64,000 bases of DNA from Nematostella vectensis (Eukaryota > Cnidaria > Anthozoa > Actiniaria > Edwardsiidae). The position numbers were made by a program, and so were the translations under genes. The notes below the pieces were generated by a model. It searched no databases and had not been told where the DNA came from. It worked only from the letters and a program-made list of their open reading frames with translations. Below, piece by piece: positions 24,001 to 49,300 of the stretch; within the stretch, counting starts at the first letter, position 1; each line of letters begins with the position of its first letter. The stretch spans positions 11,506,442 to 11,570,441 of the forward strand of contig NC_064045.1 of the NCBI RefSeq assembly GCF_932526225.1, written 5' to 3'.

Positions 24001-27000
24001 TTTTTATTCATTGATTGTGCACTTGAGTTTGCTCTTCTTGAATATGTTATCTGAATTGGTTCCTGCATACATATGCCATCTGACCAGCACCATTTCAAAA
24101 ACAAGAGAATTTGAATTTTTTGAGGTGAAGGAGTGGGATGGTGAAATAGTGGGAAGTAGCTTGTCTAGACTGCTGGCCACTAGATGAATAGGCAGATGAA
24201 TAGGTCCAGCATGCAGCTTTATAAAAGCAAGTGTCTTCAAAATCAAACAAGGAGATTGGTTATTACAGAGTTGGGCACAAAATGTCTTATACTTTGAGAA
24301 CTCAAAAGTTTTAAGACTTACTTGTTAACCATTAGAAGCAGACTGAAAAAGAAATAGGCTCCACCAACAAGCAGGTATGCCAGCGGCAGGTTGTAGGTGT
24401 GGCCTAGCACCGATTTAACAGTCTCGGAAGGGTAACTGCTATAGAACAATAGTGTAGTATTGATCCAGCCCTGAAAAAATGATTTAGACTTTAGAACTCA
24501 CTGTCATCATGATATGCAAATCGTTGGCCTTGAAATGAACTATAAGTAGGTAATGTTTACCTGATGTCAAACAAGGATTCTCTGGAAGAAAAGTAGGCCC
24601 GATACACTTGCTGTTATAAAATTAACTAATAAAAGGCACCAATAAAAAGAGTGTTGGGAGGCTTTTGATTGACAGAAGTCATAATACGGTTGCCACTTAT
24701 TGCCTAAGCATAGTACACATTCGCTGAATACTCAAATTCCATTAACATTGCTTCTTTTTCTTCTTTGCTTGACTACTTGTTGAAGGAGGGACGATTCATA
24801 ACCTAGGGGCTCCCAGCTATAGACTCAGGGATGATGGCCTCAAAACAATATATAATAGGAAGAGCCATAAAGAACTTTTTACTTATTGTTTGCACTTACC
24901 ACTCCGGTGATGAAGTCCAAGACAAGGTCTGGTGGACTCTTGTCGGTGTAGGTGTCGGTGCTATAGGTACAGCTGTTGGTGTTGTTGGGTGCTGCAACTG
25001 GCTCACTGACAAGAGCAGGCACTGATGTGAACCCAAACGTCAACAGGAAAATGAAGAGGTTTACAAACATCAGCCACTTGAGAAAAACAAAGTAAGAAAG
25101 GACTCCATTTCCAAATCGACCTGGAAAGCAACCAGATAAATCAACTAACTGAGTTATTTATCTTCCCTGCATAAGAGTACATTATGTACCAACCCCAACA
25201 TTTAAGAATATTAATATAACCCTTATATCAATAAGACTAGGGTTTATCACTTAATATGCATTAGGTACAGAAGCACCCTGGGAGGGGACTCTCAAGAAAA
25301 GTAGACAAGGGTGATCGCTCCATCTTTTAGGGTTTTTTAAAAAATCTGAACAACTGCAATCCCTTAGGAGGTGTTGCAGGATTTTTTTGATTTTGCCACC
25401 TCTTCGGGTATAAAATTCGACCAATTGCTATTCCTAAGGGGGTGTTTAGCATTTTTTTCCGATTCTACTATCCCTTAGGGTTAAAATTTCTTTCAACCAT
25501 ACCCAATTTGCTATCTCTTAGGGGTAAGAATTTCTGTTGTCATGCCCAAAGTGCCATCCCTTAGGGTTAAAATTGATTTTGCAAATGATCACCCCGTTTT
25601 TTTTTTTTTTATTGGATTCCCTTTTCCCCGGGGAAGCAACCCACATGTTTACGTATATTACATTACAAAGAAAACATCAGTAATACATAATTGTATCTTT
25701 AAGGGTATAAACTTACTAGGATATTCACCCATAAATTCACCCATTTATGTCTTTTTGGATATCCTATGCGGGGGCAGATCTAGCTTTTCACTGAAGGGGG
25801 GGAGGGGGGGGGGTTGGCTTTCTGACTCCCACAGACATAATACACACCTAAGAAGACAGGTTTAGGGAGTGTTCATTAAATACACCGAGGAGGGGGAGGG
25901 AAGATATTGAGGGGGGGCTCTGAAAATTTTTAACCACTCCAAAAAAAAAGGTCCTCTAAGGGAAAGAGAAGGAAAATTTGGGAGGCACCAAAAAAAATAT
26001 TTACAATGAAAGGGTGGGCTCTGAAATTTTAAGGTGTCTTGAGTAAAAATCTTTCCCCCACCCCCCTCGCTGTAATTAATGATCACTCCCTTATTGATAA
26101 AATGCGCACCAATCAGACTTTGTTAAAAAAAAACAGCATCTACTCTGACAACAATTTATTTTGGCAGCTCAAGGGGACGGCGGGGTTAAGCCCCATTAGC
26201 CCCCTAGATCCACTACAGCCGTGCCATACGCCCCCTCCACCTAGATACGCTACTGCCATTTGCCCAATTACTTGCATCATTACCTTCAATTTCTTTCATG
26301 CTCCCTTTCCACAACTCAAGGTCTCTTAGAGCATCTCCTATTCTCCCAGTTAAACGGTGCCAGCCCATAGCAATCTTTAACTTGGTTGCTTTCCAGCAAG
26401 ATATTCTTCTGATTTTCTGTCCTGCAGTTTGATTTTTCCTGTAAAAATAAGTGACAAAAAAATAATTATAAATAGCCCATGTGATAAGGAGTTAAAGGAA
26501 AAATATAGTAAACCCACTAATTCAAAACTAATCCAATAACAGGTCAGGTGCGTACACAGGGGGTGTGCGCACACACCGCACCCCCACCTTGCGCACCCCC
26601 CTCGGCAACCAAAAAGTGGATCATTTTTTATTATAGAATCTTCAAATACTATGCTTTTTCCATGTGATACCTATGACTGCGCACCCCCCCCCCCCCCCCT
26701 AGCCAATCCTGGGTATGCACCTGCAGGGGGAGGTTATAAGGTCATGTAGAAAAGAAATGCATGTTAAATCCCCTTTTTGTAATTTGCATGCAATTTTTTG
26801 TTGCTTTGCCAGCTGCAAAAACGTAGAAAAGTAGAGCTGTTTTTTTTTTCTTTTTGCAACACTGCAAGAAAAATTGCCCTGCGTATCATGTTTTTGCAAC
26901 TTGCAATGCAACCTGCAAAAACATTTCAGGAGTTGGCCAATAAATGTGTTTAATTTCTCCCAGGAGAAAGGGATGACCACTGTAAATTATAATTTAAATA

Positions 27001-28712
27001 AGGCCGCATTGTAAGTTGCAGAAAAATTGTGAGCGCGTTTTATCCCTCTGCAACATGGAAAATGTTTTATTTGTCACTGTTGCTGTCTCAGGAAAAATCG
27101 CCTTTAGCCTGACATTTGAGCATTATTCCCATAAAGGTGGTACTTGATATAATGGTACCCTGGCAGACAGAGATAGCACATCTGTCAGCTCGATAGTGAG
27201 CTACAGAAATGCAATTCTATTATAACAAGGGTGAATTAAGAAGTAAAGCAACAACACTGTAGTATGGAAACTAGAAGGATTATACAGTAGGGAATTGGAC
27301 TGGTGAAATAATAATAGCATCTCGCGGTATCAATTTAGCGTGTCATATCAAGTTGGTTGATTAATTTTGACCTGCCTAGCCCATGACACGGGGTAATGCA
27401 TCCGCATTCCAATTCAGATTCATCCTCATATAACACTAAATCATCTTGCCTCAAATGTCACATTTACATGACAACTTATCAACCCCACAAGTAACCAATT
27501 TAACAATAGAAACACACTGCTATTTCATCAAGCCAAGGTTAAACCATGAGAGGAATGAGGAATTCATTTAGCTGGGGGTAAAACGAGGACAACAGGAAGT
27601 CGACATCAGTATTGCAGTCGACAGATAATATGACAGATAGACAGTGGAAATATTTCTTGAAGTGCTTTTTAGACCAAATATGACCTCGAAGTTAGAATTA
27701 CAGAGCAAGAATTAATTTAACGTCCCAAACTACAATCATTTCTGCGATGAAATCTAAAAAACCGTAAAAGGAACAAACAGGATTGTCTCTCCAATTTAAA
27801 TAAGCAATAGATAAACAATAAGTAAGAGTATACTTTTGCGAGAAGTATGCTAAAATAAACAGCTCCTCGAGCGGTTATAAAAGCCGGCTTTCGACACCTC
27901 ATTTGGATTGTTATGGTTGAGCAAGTTTTCAATGGTGTTGTAGATTTAGAACGTAATCACGGATGGGGTTTTCGTCGGCCGACATCGAAAAAAAGACCCC
28001 GAAATCAAACAGCTTCCTAAATATGCAGCCATGATACTGCCACAGTAAGGACCAACTAGAATAATTAAATTATTCATAATCGATTCCACATAAAGTGTAC
28101 TGAGACATAACAATTTTGTACCATAAATTCCTAGTTTCTTCGTCTTTCAACAACTCTCGACATCATCATTAAATATATATCATAGCATTTAAAATTATGA
28201 CTGAGCGACAGTGGAGTTTATTTACTACACTACCCAGGGGAGACGAATTCATTATAAGGCTTATCCATGCTTTTACAATCATCCGCAAAAATTTCTTACT
28301 TCATTTCTCTTTTCTGCTGCATAGGGGCGGCCACGGCTTTCACCTCCTGAAAGTCTTCTTCGTCTTCTCCGTCATCCATTTCGACGACTTGCATGGTGGT
28401 TAGTGCATTAGATCCTCTGCGGACAGTTCTTCGGCCTGATCTCCTTCTAACGGATCCATGTCTTGTACCAATCGCTCGACTAGGAAGTCGTGTTGGCTCA
28501 ACACCATCGTCTTGATTCACGGCATAAGGATCAACTAGAGCGGAGAAATCAAGTTAAAGACGGTTGTTGAGAGGCTCAATGGTCTTACAAACAAGACAAA
28601 AAAACGATAAACTTTTGAAAACAAACAAAACATTCTCAAGTTAGGACGTGTGTTCTTCATGTTTCTTACCGCTATATGGATCTTCTCCAACGCTTTGCAT
28701 TTCCAGCGACAT
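12065..28712 (-). CDS. TMC: Transmembrane channel-like (TMC) protein, 17 exons
   Basis: Exons: 28712-28670, 28534-28300, 26438-26284, 25120-24900, 24470-24322, 23858-23711, 22950-22786, 22061-21901, 21183-21081, 20681-20584, 20164-20060, 17782-17707, 17289-17159, 13257-13228, 12919-12785, 12470-12392, 12208-12065. They sum to 2178 nt (725 codons plus stop) and all phases match. Family marks include IEGRFGNGVLSYFVFLKW, the extracellular CNKAFASWDYCIDDEN segment, NVLDLVYGQCLLWIGTFFSP, and the TMC-domain motif RPSCYGPFR (599-607), encoded by a 30-nt micro-exon. Ten or so membrane segments are visible. TMC proteins are TMEM16-like membrane proteins; TMC1/2 form hair-cell mechanotransduction channels. 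The tail continues QLVLEGRDKRYLMEKL, then acidic residues. The Cys of the family CWE motif is Ser here (SWENQ). The TMC subfamily number cannot be fixed by eye. Introns hold large minisatellites and a 1.7-kb transposon. Confidence 0.95.
14423..16107. mobile_element. 1.7-kb TIR element in TMC intron 13
   Basis: Inverted ends read TGTACAGGACCCGAAATGAT at both termini (the right end on the minus strand), and similarity continues inward through further GATCCC and CCCCAAAAGT blocks. GGTC flanks both ends and may be a 4-bp target duplication. The interior has no transposase frame but holds a 31-bp array (15370-15595), a LINE-like tail ending in repeated ATTG (about 15895-15913), and a short palindrome at 16011-16040. 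It is best read as a non-autonomous element with nested insertions. Confidence 0.75.
15370..15595. repeat. 31-bp tandem repeat, about seven copies
   Basis: The unit CCGGAATCCATGAAAAAATG followed by AGATATGGAAT repeats with little change from 15380, then degrades. Open frames on both strands here are products of the repeat (GFRIP and HGIRNP motifs). Confidence 0.9.
16278..17176 (-). repeat. 53-bp minisatellite made of copies of the TMC exon 13 end and splice donor
   Basis: About 16 copies precede the true exon end. Read on the gene strand, each has GGGTGGGGAATTACCAG followed by GTGAGT, matching the last 17 bases of exon 13, whose real donor is GTGGGT (17158-17153). Most decoy donors fit the GTRAGT consensus better than the authentic one. 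The nearest decoy ends an exon at 17114, exactly 45 nt further on, and would add 15 in-frame residues without a stop. Confidence 0.92.
17946..20040 (-). repeat. 38-bp minisatellite of about 55 copies in TMC intron 11
   Basis: The plus-strand unit contains CCCCTAGGGCATGGGCCT, then CCCCCAACCCTACCCCCT. On the transcribed strand each junction gives four G-runs (4, 5, 3 and 5 G) separated by A, TA and TT, a textbook G-quadruplex pattern. Variants such as TATCCCC/TGTCCCC and CTCACAGCATG recur in blocks, suggesting turnover by unequal exchange. Plus-strand proline-rich frames through it are artefacts. Confidence 0.95.
20179..20302. repeat. 41-bp AT-rich tandem repeat, three copies
   Basis: The unit ATTGCACCTATATGATATAT, continuing with AACATATATGATATAATATAA, repeats three times without change in TMC intron 10, 15 bp upstream of the exon 11 acceptor. 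Confidence 0.93.
21535..21765. mobile_element. Copies of a GTAGTGGATCTAGG repeat family
   Basis: Two neighbouring units share GGCAGCCC, a G-rich stretch, TTAACC and CCTAGATCCACTACTG (the second unit is diverged). The same end appears inverted at 23107 (CAGTAGTGGATCTAGG) and again near 26,196-26,240, all in TMC introns. It is probably a non-autonomous DNA element family; full boundaries are unclear. Confidence 0.55.
22152..22413 (+). mobile_element. tRNA-derived SINE with (ATTT)n tail
   Basis: The head has an A-box-like TAGCCCGGTGTGTTAGCA (from 22156) and a clear B-box GTTCAATTCCCGGTC (22210-22224), the two internal RNA polymerase III promoter boxes of tRNA genes. The body continues to a run of ATTT units at 22388-22413. 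It lies antisense to TMC in intron 7. Confidence 0.8.
25320..25585. repeat. Degenerate tandem repeat, roughly 55-60-bp unit
   Basis: Four to five units share CCCTTAGGGTTAAAATT and a following T-rich block with TTTCTGTTGTCATGCCC-like ends. It lies in TMC intron 3. Confidence 0.6.
26545..26723. mobile_element. MITE of the CAGGTGCGTACCC subfamily
   Basis: It begins CAGGTGCGTACACAGG and ends CCTGGGTATGCACCTG, with GCGCACCCCC blocks and C-runs inside. The inner end (on the minus strand, GGATTGGCTAGGGGG) matches the solo end at 50581-50608. It lies in TMC intron 2. Confidence 0.75.
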
Positions 28713-30609
28713 TTTTGGGCTTAGTTTGGGACCAACTCTACTGTGCATCACTTGTGAGACATATTCGTCAACCCCTCTAATTATTGTGTGATATTTAAAA
28801 CCCCAAAAATAAAATCATTTCCTTTGACCCCGTCCCATATTTCTTTTACAGCTTCCAAACCTTTTCTTTTGTGAACCGAAAACCAACTCGCCATCCAAAT
28901 AAAACAAGCCTTTTCATTGGTTTGTTATCATAACGGAGTATAATGTTTTTCACTATTGGCCGAAAATTATGTTTTGTAGTGACGTCATTCTAGGATGCAA
29001 ATTTCTTTAAAAAATAGGGAATATTCCATCGTCATGGTTACCAATTATACACAAGATAAATATAACACGGAAACAAAGAAGATAAGACGAATAGTCCTGA
29101 CAACAGCAAAAAAACATTAAAAAACAATGTCAACATTGGGAATAAAAACAATCGGGGACAAAATCCAGAAGTGCGATAGGAAATCGTTTAAAATTTGATT
29201 TTGTTAATCTAGAAGTTATTACGTGAGCGTGCGAAGACAGATAACGTAAAAAGGAAGGGCAAAAAGTAATCAAATAAAAAAATGAAATTTTTTTTTTAAT
29301 AATGACCGTTCTTCTAAAAATATTAAATGGCACTGCAAAAATTATTTTTTTTACTTGTGTCTAAGAAAGCCATTGTTTAGGTTTTTAAAAGCCACGATTC
29401 TAAAGCAAACACAATATGATGAAGTTTGGACAGGCAGTACGTAAAATGTCAATTCTGACCAGTACGCTTCAAAATACTAGAACTAAAAGCGTTTGAGTCA
29501 TGACTTTGGTATCTTGATATGGGACAATAAAAGGCGCTAAAGAGCCAAAAGAAAATTAATTAAATATAAAGTACAAATATGTTTGATGAAATTTCACAAA
29601 TCGAAATTGATTTCTCTTGAAATAGCTTTCTAATTAATTAAAATCTGAGCTAGTCATATTTTACAATAGGACTATAAAAATAAAGATGCACATTAATACA
29701 AAATAAAATCTGCAATTAATATCACATTTTAGTCGTTTTTAGATATCCCCGTTAATAATGTGTTATGATAAATAGTAAAATGTTAACGTTAAATAGGGGA
29801 GAATCTATTTTCGAATATTAGGCAAATAAAGACAATACCAGAAGCAAATTACAAGATTTTTTTTATTCACAACAACATCAGATAAAACACGTTACAGATC
29901 AAAGTACGGATGGTAGAGAAAGATGGATAATTAGGTGTTACGAGGTAACAATGAAATCTACAGAGAATAAAAAGGCTTGAGTTAGGGAGTGGTACAACTT
30001 TTAGTATCTCACGAGACGAGGATGGCACAAAAATCAAATTTATAAAAAAAAAAATGATAATGAAAAACATAAAGAAAAGAACCAATTCGTCTTCCCTTTT
30101 TCTGTTAATTTTTTTTGCAACATCCTTCAATCGTTAAACCCCTTGTCGATATAAAGATAAATGAGGGCGTTTGAGGGGGGGGGGGGATGACATCTCACGA
30201 TCCAAAAACAAACAAAATCCCCCTCCACTACTCCACGTTTAACGACTCTAGGCGCCTTGGGCAAACGTCAAACTAAGGCAAGGCGTATTTTTCTAAGTTC
30301 AAAGTTGTTCCAGAGTATAACGACTTTCTATGGAGCTCCATTCAGTCCTATTTCAAAAACATGGGGTTCTGGAGAATAGAGGTCCTCGAATAACGTCGAT
30401 CTATGGTGAACTATGAGCAATTCTCCACTACCCCTCACCCCCACTGCTGTCTTCGACATGAACTCATTCTATCAAGGCCTATATTTGTCACTTCCGGGCA
30501 CTGCCGGGCTAAGGAATACAAGGCCCCCTGGGGACTAGTTCGTTTGCGGTCCGTTACTAAGTCCACCGAAAGGGAACGCGCATGATAAAGGGGGAGACAC
30601 ACGTGAAGC
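28713..30609. other. Intergenic region between TMC start and U2AF2 stop
   Basis: The first few hundred bases upstream of 28712 should include the TMC 5' UTR and promoter; no TATA box or other firm element was identified. The interval 29000-30130 is AT-rich and featureless by eye. The part just below 30610 should be the U2AF2 3' UTR. Confidence 0.55.
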
Positions 30610-44453
<13,844 letters not shown>

Positions 44454-44636
44454 CTTCTGTACTATATGTCCGCGACAACTCTTCTTCTTTGCACAGAAAA
44501 AAAAATGGCGGAGTAACAAGCGTGTTGCGACCGCCGGATCGAGGCTGTTTGATAGTAGTTACCTTTCCTACGCGGATGGAAGAACACAGCTAACCATTAA
44601 CAAAACCCATTAACAAAACCAATCAATAAAGGCCCT

Positions 44637-44867
44637 AAAGCCCTATCTACACTACCAATTTTTAGTTAACAATTTTATTTGCTAGTGTAGATGGAGCGAA
44701 GTCGGCAATTTTTATGTGGCAACTATAATTGCTCAAAAGCTAGCAGGTTTGCTTTATCTCGGCAATTTAAAATTGTCACACATGAAAAATTGCTAGTGTA
44801 GATGCCAACAAATATAGTTGTCAATTAAAAATTGTCAACTAAAAATTGTTAGTGTAGAATGGGCTTA
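44637..44867. mobile_element. MITE with GTGTAGA inverted repeats
   Basis: The left end AAGCCCTATCTACACTA followed by CAATTTTTAGTT is mirrored by AACTAAAAATTGTTAGTGTA and GAATGGGCTT at the right. Internal copies of the GCTAGTGTAGATG motif also occur. No coding capacity. It lies about 200 bp upstream of the U2AF2 start codon. Confidence 0.75.
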
Positions 44868-44879
44868 ATAGTAGTCGAG

Positions 44880-45010
44880 TTCGTGAACCAGAAGAATAAA
44901 CACAATACACCAAATACTGGTATCCGACTCTGCCAAATTTTCGTCTTTAATAAGACTTCTTCAGGGCAGAATCTAGAGTTACCTCGTTGTTGACGACACT
45001 AAATTGGAAC
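44880..45010 (-). mobile_element. Possible retroelement 3' tail with hairpin
   Basis: On the minus strand, CTGAAGAAGTCTTATTAAAG followed by ACGAAAATTTGG forms a short hairpin framed by CTGAAGA and GAAA. The same layout is found on the plus strand at 10741-10775. Element class is uncertain. Confidence 0.35.
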
Positions 45011-46394
45011 ATCTGAATCAAGATTGGAGCTGTTCAGAAAGGCCGACAGGGCCGCCTCGCCGCCCTACTGATTGGACACCTTACAACGCCCTCAGAGAAT
45101 ATTTCTCAACCGTTTGCTCGTAACTAATGTATATAAGTCTAGTTTCGTAATCCGAACAGTAGTAGACTGGAACAATCTGGGCTAGGAAATAGTTTCACGA
45201 TGTGTTTAATCAAGACACCTTAAAATTTTAGAGCCCTCTTTCATTGTTAGCATTTTTTCGGTGCCCTGCCTTTGAGAATCCCAAAATGTAAACCCGAAAC
45301 CGCGCTATAAAATCTCAAGACTAGAGTATAGTTTCAATAAAGTAGCCAATACTCATTCTTTAGTGTTGTTTATTGTTCTGGGGGAGAACCTTAATTTTTG
45401 ATTGCCTTTGTGGGGGGAAAAAAATTCAATTTAGCAGCCCTCCCGCCGAGATAAATAATTACCTTTCTTTTATTATCATACTCAAAATGCTCCAAAAATA
45501 AAGACGGGACTGTCTCAACTAAAATTAGACGGTTTTATAATAAAAAAAAAAAGAGTGCATGCTTTAGAAAATTGTTCCCCAATTGTGATTTTCATTGGCA
45601 CAAGACGGCTTTACAGTTTAGACAACCCCCTCCATTCCCACCCCCAGTCAACTAGGAGGTTTGCCCAAATAAACACATACAATAAGCACAAGTTCAAATG
45701 TTAGCTGGTAAAAGGACGATGGAGTAATCATGTTTATTTCACATGTCAAAAATGACAAACTAAAACGTCCAAAGTGGCAGCTACCTTTCTTATGAATAGC
45801 AAATGAGGAGCAAACTTCTTTATATCATTTCAAACCCAGAACCGTCACATTGCTATGTATTCATTTTTTAAATAAAAATTGTATGAATGTGGTAGGAAAG
45901 AGGGCTTCAGTTTCTGCAGAAATGTGCAAATGAATTTGTCTCATATTTTCAGAGTTAACATTTTGTAGGGGGATTACTATGTAGCTACTTCATTTGAAGT
46001 CTAGTAGGCTAGGCTAGTATTTGTCAATGACCCCCTTTAACCACAAAAAATTGGTTGGATTTGGGGCCCTCTGACAATCTTTGTACATTCAATGAAGATT
46101 TAGCACAGTGGGTCAACTTGACAATCTCCTTTAGCATTATGTACAAGTGCCTAGGTAGGGAGGGGCTTCCAAGGAGTGCCCATCCCTCTGACTGTTAAAA
46201 AGTGAGTGATCAGCAGATATTATACTTTTATCTTCTGCATGTCCCCAAAGACAAATCCTGGTCAAACCACAGCTGTATGTAAATAAGCTTTTCAATTCGG
46301 TGTTTTTTAAGAATTAAAATCAAAATTCTTACATATGTATTTCCCCTGTATCAGTTTTAGCTATCGTACTGCAAACATTTTATTCCGTTTCACA

Positions 46395-49300
46395 TTATTC
46401 ATCATCATCTGAAGAATCCTCTTTCTTTGTCTTTTTCTTTTTCTTGGGTGTCTCATCTGAGATACCAACAGGTCTTTCAGGTAATGAGTTGTAAATGGGT
46501 AGAGAGATGGAGTTGGAGGTTTTAATGTTCAGAGACTGAATATTATTCCAACCACGAGGGATTATCTTTGCCAATCCAGATACTGCTTCTACAATATTTG
46601 AGATAACCTCCTTCTTCTCCTGTCCTGTGTGACCAACTTTCATAGCACTGTAACCAGAACAGGAAACAAAATTCATTACATTAGATCAAACATTTTTTTC
46701 CTATAAGAATGCTCTTTGAGAGTCCATGTAATGCAAGAGAATTTTTTTTATTGATGAACAATGAAACATATACTGTATACTGACATTTAAATTCAATATT
46801 TCTGTGCCTAATTTTTAACTTCTCGGTTATTTGTCACAAACTTTGAAATATTTGATATTAAGACATTTTTGGTTATATACAGTAAGGGTCTAGCAAATCA
46901 AATTCCTGATAATCAAAGTTCAAGTGTATTTATGAAAAAAATGCCACAAGAGAAAATGTCTGGATTATCTAGATGTGCAGATAATCAAGGTCTGGATAGT
47001 CAAAGATTCAACTGCACTAGAAAATACTGCATTTGCCAAGATTCTTTAATAACTCTGTCATCCTACCTGCAGGATCCATGGCCGAGTGAGATATATGTGC
47101 TTTGAAGAGCTTTATTTATCTCCCCTTGTAGATTAGTTTTCTTCAAATTCACAGGCAGAGGAAACCTTAAAATCAGAGTGTAAAGTAAATTAGCGAACAA
47201 ATAATGGAGGTTGGATTTTACAATTTGCCCCAGTTATAGGAGGTAACCTCAACATGCTGTTGAGCAAGTGGGTGAAAGGTTAAAATTCCCCTAGTTACCT
47301 GGTGTTATTTTTAAATCGTGTAACTCTTATAACTCAAATTGAAAATTCTTAATTACTGAAACTCACATATTTTTCCTTCTCTTTATGACCCATGCTCAAG
47401 GATGCAGTGTACTTTGCGGGCGCTCCCAGGGGTCTCTCCCGCAGAAGAGCCGCTGGAAAAGTTTTCAAGTAAGACTAGTTCTGGGGGCGTGACACGCCCG
47501 AAGCTAAGCCAATTTAAAATTTACAGCCGATGAAATCAAAATTATTCTGCCGGAATTAAATACCCTTTTTGGTCAGTACACACTGAATTGTTATCTTATT
47601 TCTGATTAGCTTGAATTTTTTGGGAAGAAACCCTGTCGTAGACAAAATGTGTAAAAATTAGGCTTTGTTATTCATGTTATTCTTATGCTGAAGCCTGATG
47701 CTTGACAGCAGAGGAATTTTCAAGCGTAAGTTTACTTAAACTTAAGAAAGAATTTGTCTCAATATAGATCTGATCGCTTGCAGTTGGACGATCGACCTTC
47801 AGCGGGCAAACAACCACAAGGACAGGGTTTTCGGGAACATTCGAGTCACCAATTTTGCAGCTTTCATTGAAAAGAAGTGGCAAGATTTGAAATACCGGGC
47901 TTTTAGCGAAGCCTGTCGGTAGCTGAGCAAAAATATCACTCTTTCCAACTAAATACGACTGTATCACAAGCAATTGTTCTGGCTTCAGAGTTTCTTTTAT
48001 CGTACAAAACAAAGTACAGTAACTTGATCGATCAAACAGGCAAAGCATTTGTCAGCGATACGAGCGTTGTTAATTAGGAATCACAAGTAAACACAGCTGT
48101 GCTGTGATTGGGCCTTTTTTCACACCTAAAAAAAAGGCCCAATCACAGCACAGTGGCTCCCAGCTTTTTGGAACTCAAAATTGCTATAATCATTTCCAGC
48201 GGCTCTTCTACGATAGTGACCTTTGGGAATGCCCGCAAAGTAGCTGGATCCTTGAGCATGTTCATGACCATATTATAAAGATTGTTAAAAATGTTTTCTT
48301 CTTTAGTGACAGGTATGGGTAACAATACATTGTTATCATTAATTCAATAAAACTTTAAAGCTGTTTACATAAATTTTGTATTGAATGTTAACCCACACTG
48401 ATTCAACATACTGGTAGTTCAACCAAATTTTGGTTTTAAGCAAGTATAAACAATGGTGAGCTCTAGTAATGATTTCAACAGAAACTTGGTGGTCAGTCTG
48501 CCCTATGTACATGTGTCCAGCTTCTGCACAGAATCAAGAATGGTTCTGATTATAGGACAGCAAGTCAGGTTTCCATGGAAACTTTCCAGGATTTCTACTT
48601 ACTTTTTCTTGGCAAAGAAAGCTTTCCCCAATACGCGTGGTAATAAATGATAGATAGCATCATCACACAGAAATATGTCATACAAACTTGACAGTTGCCT
48701 TTTGGATTCAAATGATCGATAATTCTTCCTAAGCTTTGTCAAGCTAATAACCTAGAAAAAAAGTAACAAAATGGAATAAAGAGAATGTACAACTTCATTT
48801 TACATAAAAATGCTTGTCATAACCACAATTACATCATTACCATCTTTTATACCCGTTTTCAGTAATGTGTACATCATCCTTTTTGCTTGCAAATCACAAC
48901 TTATTTTTGCAGCTATGAGGGCAGGGGTACATGTGAGTGAAAACGGGTATAACAAAGATGTGAATTCCACTTTTCTATAAAAAAATCATGGCATTTTACA
49001 GGGCCATAGTTTAGAAACAGACATGTGCCCCCCCCCCCCAATGTTGAGAGCCAAATAATTTAAGTCTGTCAAGTAATTTTTTTTTTCAAGTAAAATTTTT
49101 GACTGTATAATAACAGCCCCCCCCCCAATATCTATTTCTTCTTATCATTAAACTACAGTACTGTAGTCATAATTTTAGAGGTGATATCTTTTGACAATGC
49201 TACATAGCTGTTCTAGTAGGTATCACTCAAGGTCGCCCCTTTTCAGTTAAGTGGCCACTGTACCTTTTTCACAGAGGTTATGTCTTTAGATTTAAGCAAT

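Larger units (their letters stand above)
44454..46394. other. Intergenic region between U2AF2 start and RSL1D1 stop
   Basis: It contains the U2AF2 5' flank, a MITE (44637-44867) and retroelement-like sequence near 44,880-45,010. Most of 45,010-46,390 shows no recognisable feature; the part just below 46,395 is the likely RSL1D1 3' UTR. Confidence 0.55.
47387..48264. mobile_element. 0.9-kb TIR element carrying a RecQ-like helicase fragment
   Basis: Terminal inverted repeats of about 70 bp: the left end CATGCTCAAGGATGCAGTGT (47391 on) with ACTTTGCGGGC and GAAGAGCCGCTGGAAA is mirrored by the right end (48260 downwards: CATGCTCAAGGATCCAGCTA, ACTTTGCGGGC, GAAGAGCCGCTGGAAA). Inside are a minus-strand helicase-like frame (47683-48048) and a nested hairpin (48092-48158). 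It sits in intron 4 of the RSL1D1 gene. It looks like a deletion derivative of a larger DNA transposon that carried a helicase gene. Confidence 0.7.

Noticed and set aside
48143..48325. Minus-strand 60-codon frame as an RSL1D1 exon
   Set aside because: LPIPV looked like the expected block, but the sequence is the right TIR of the helicase-fragment element. The true exon is 47165-47067, which fits in phase and sequence.
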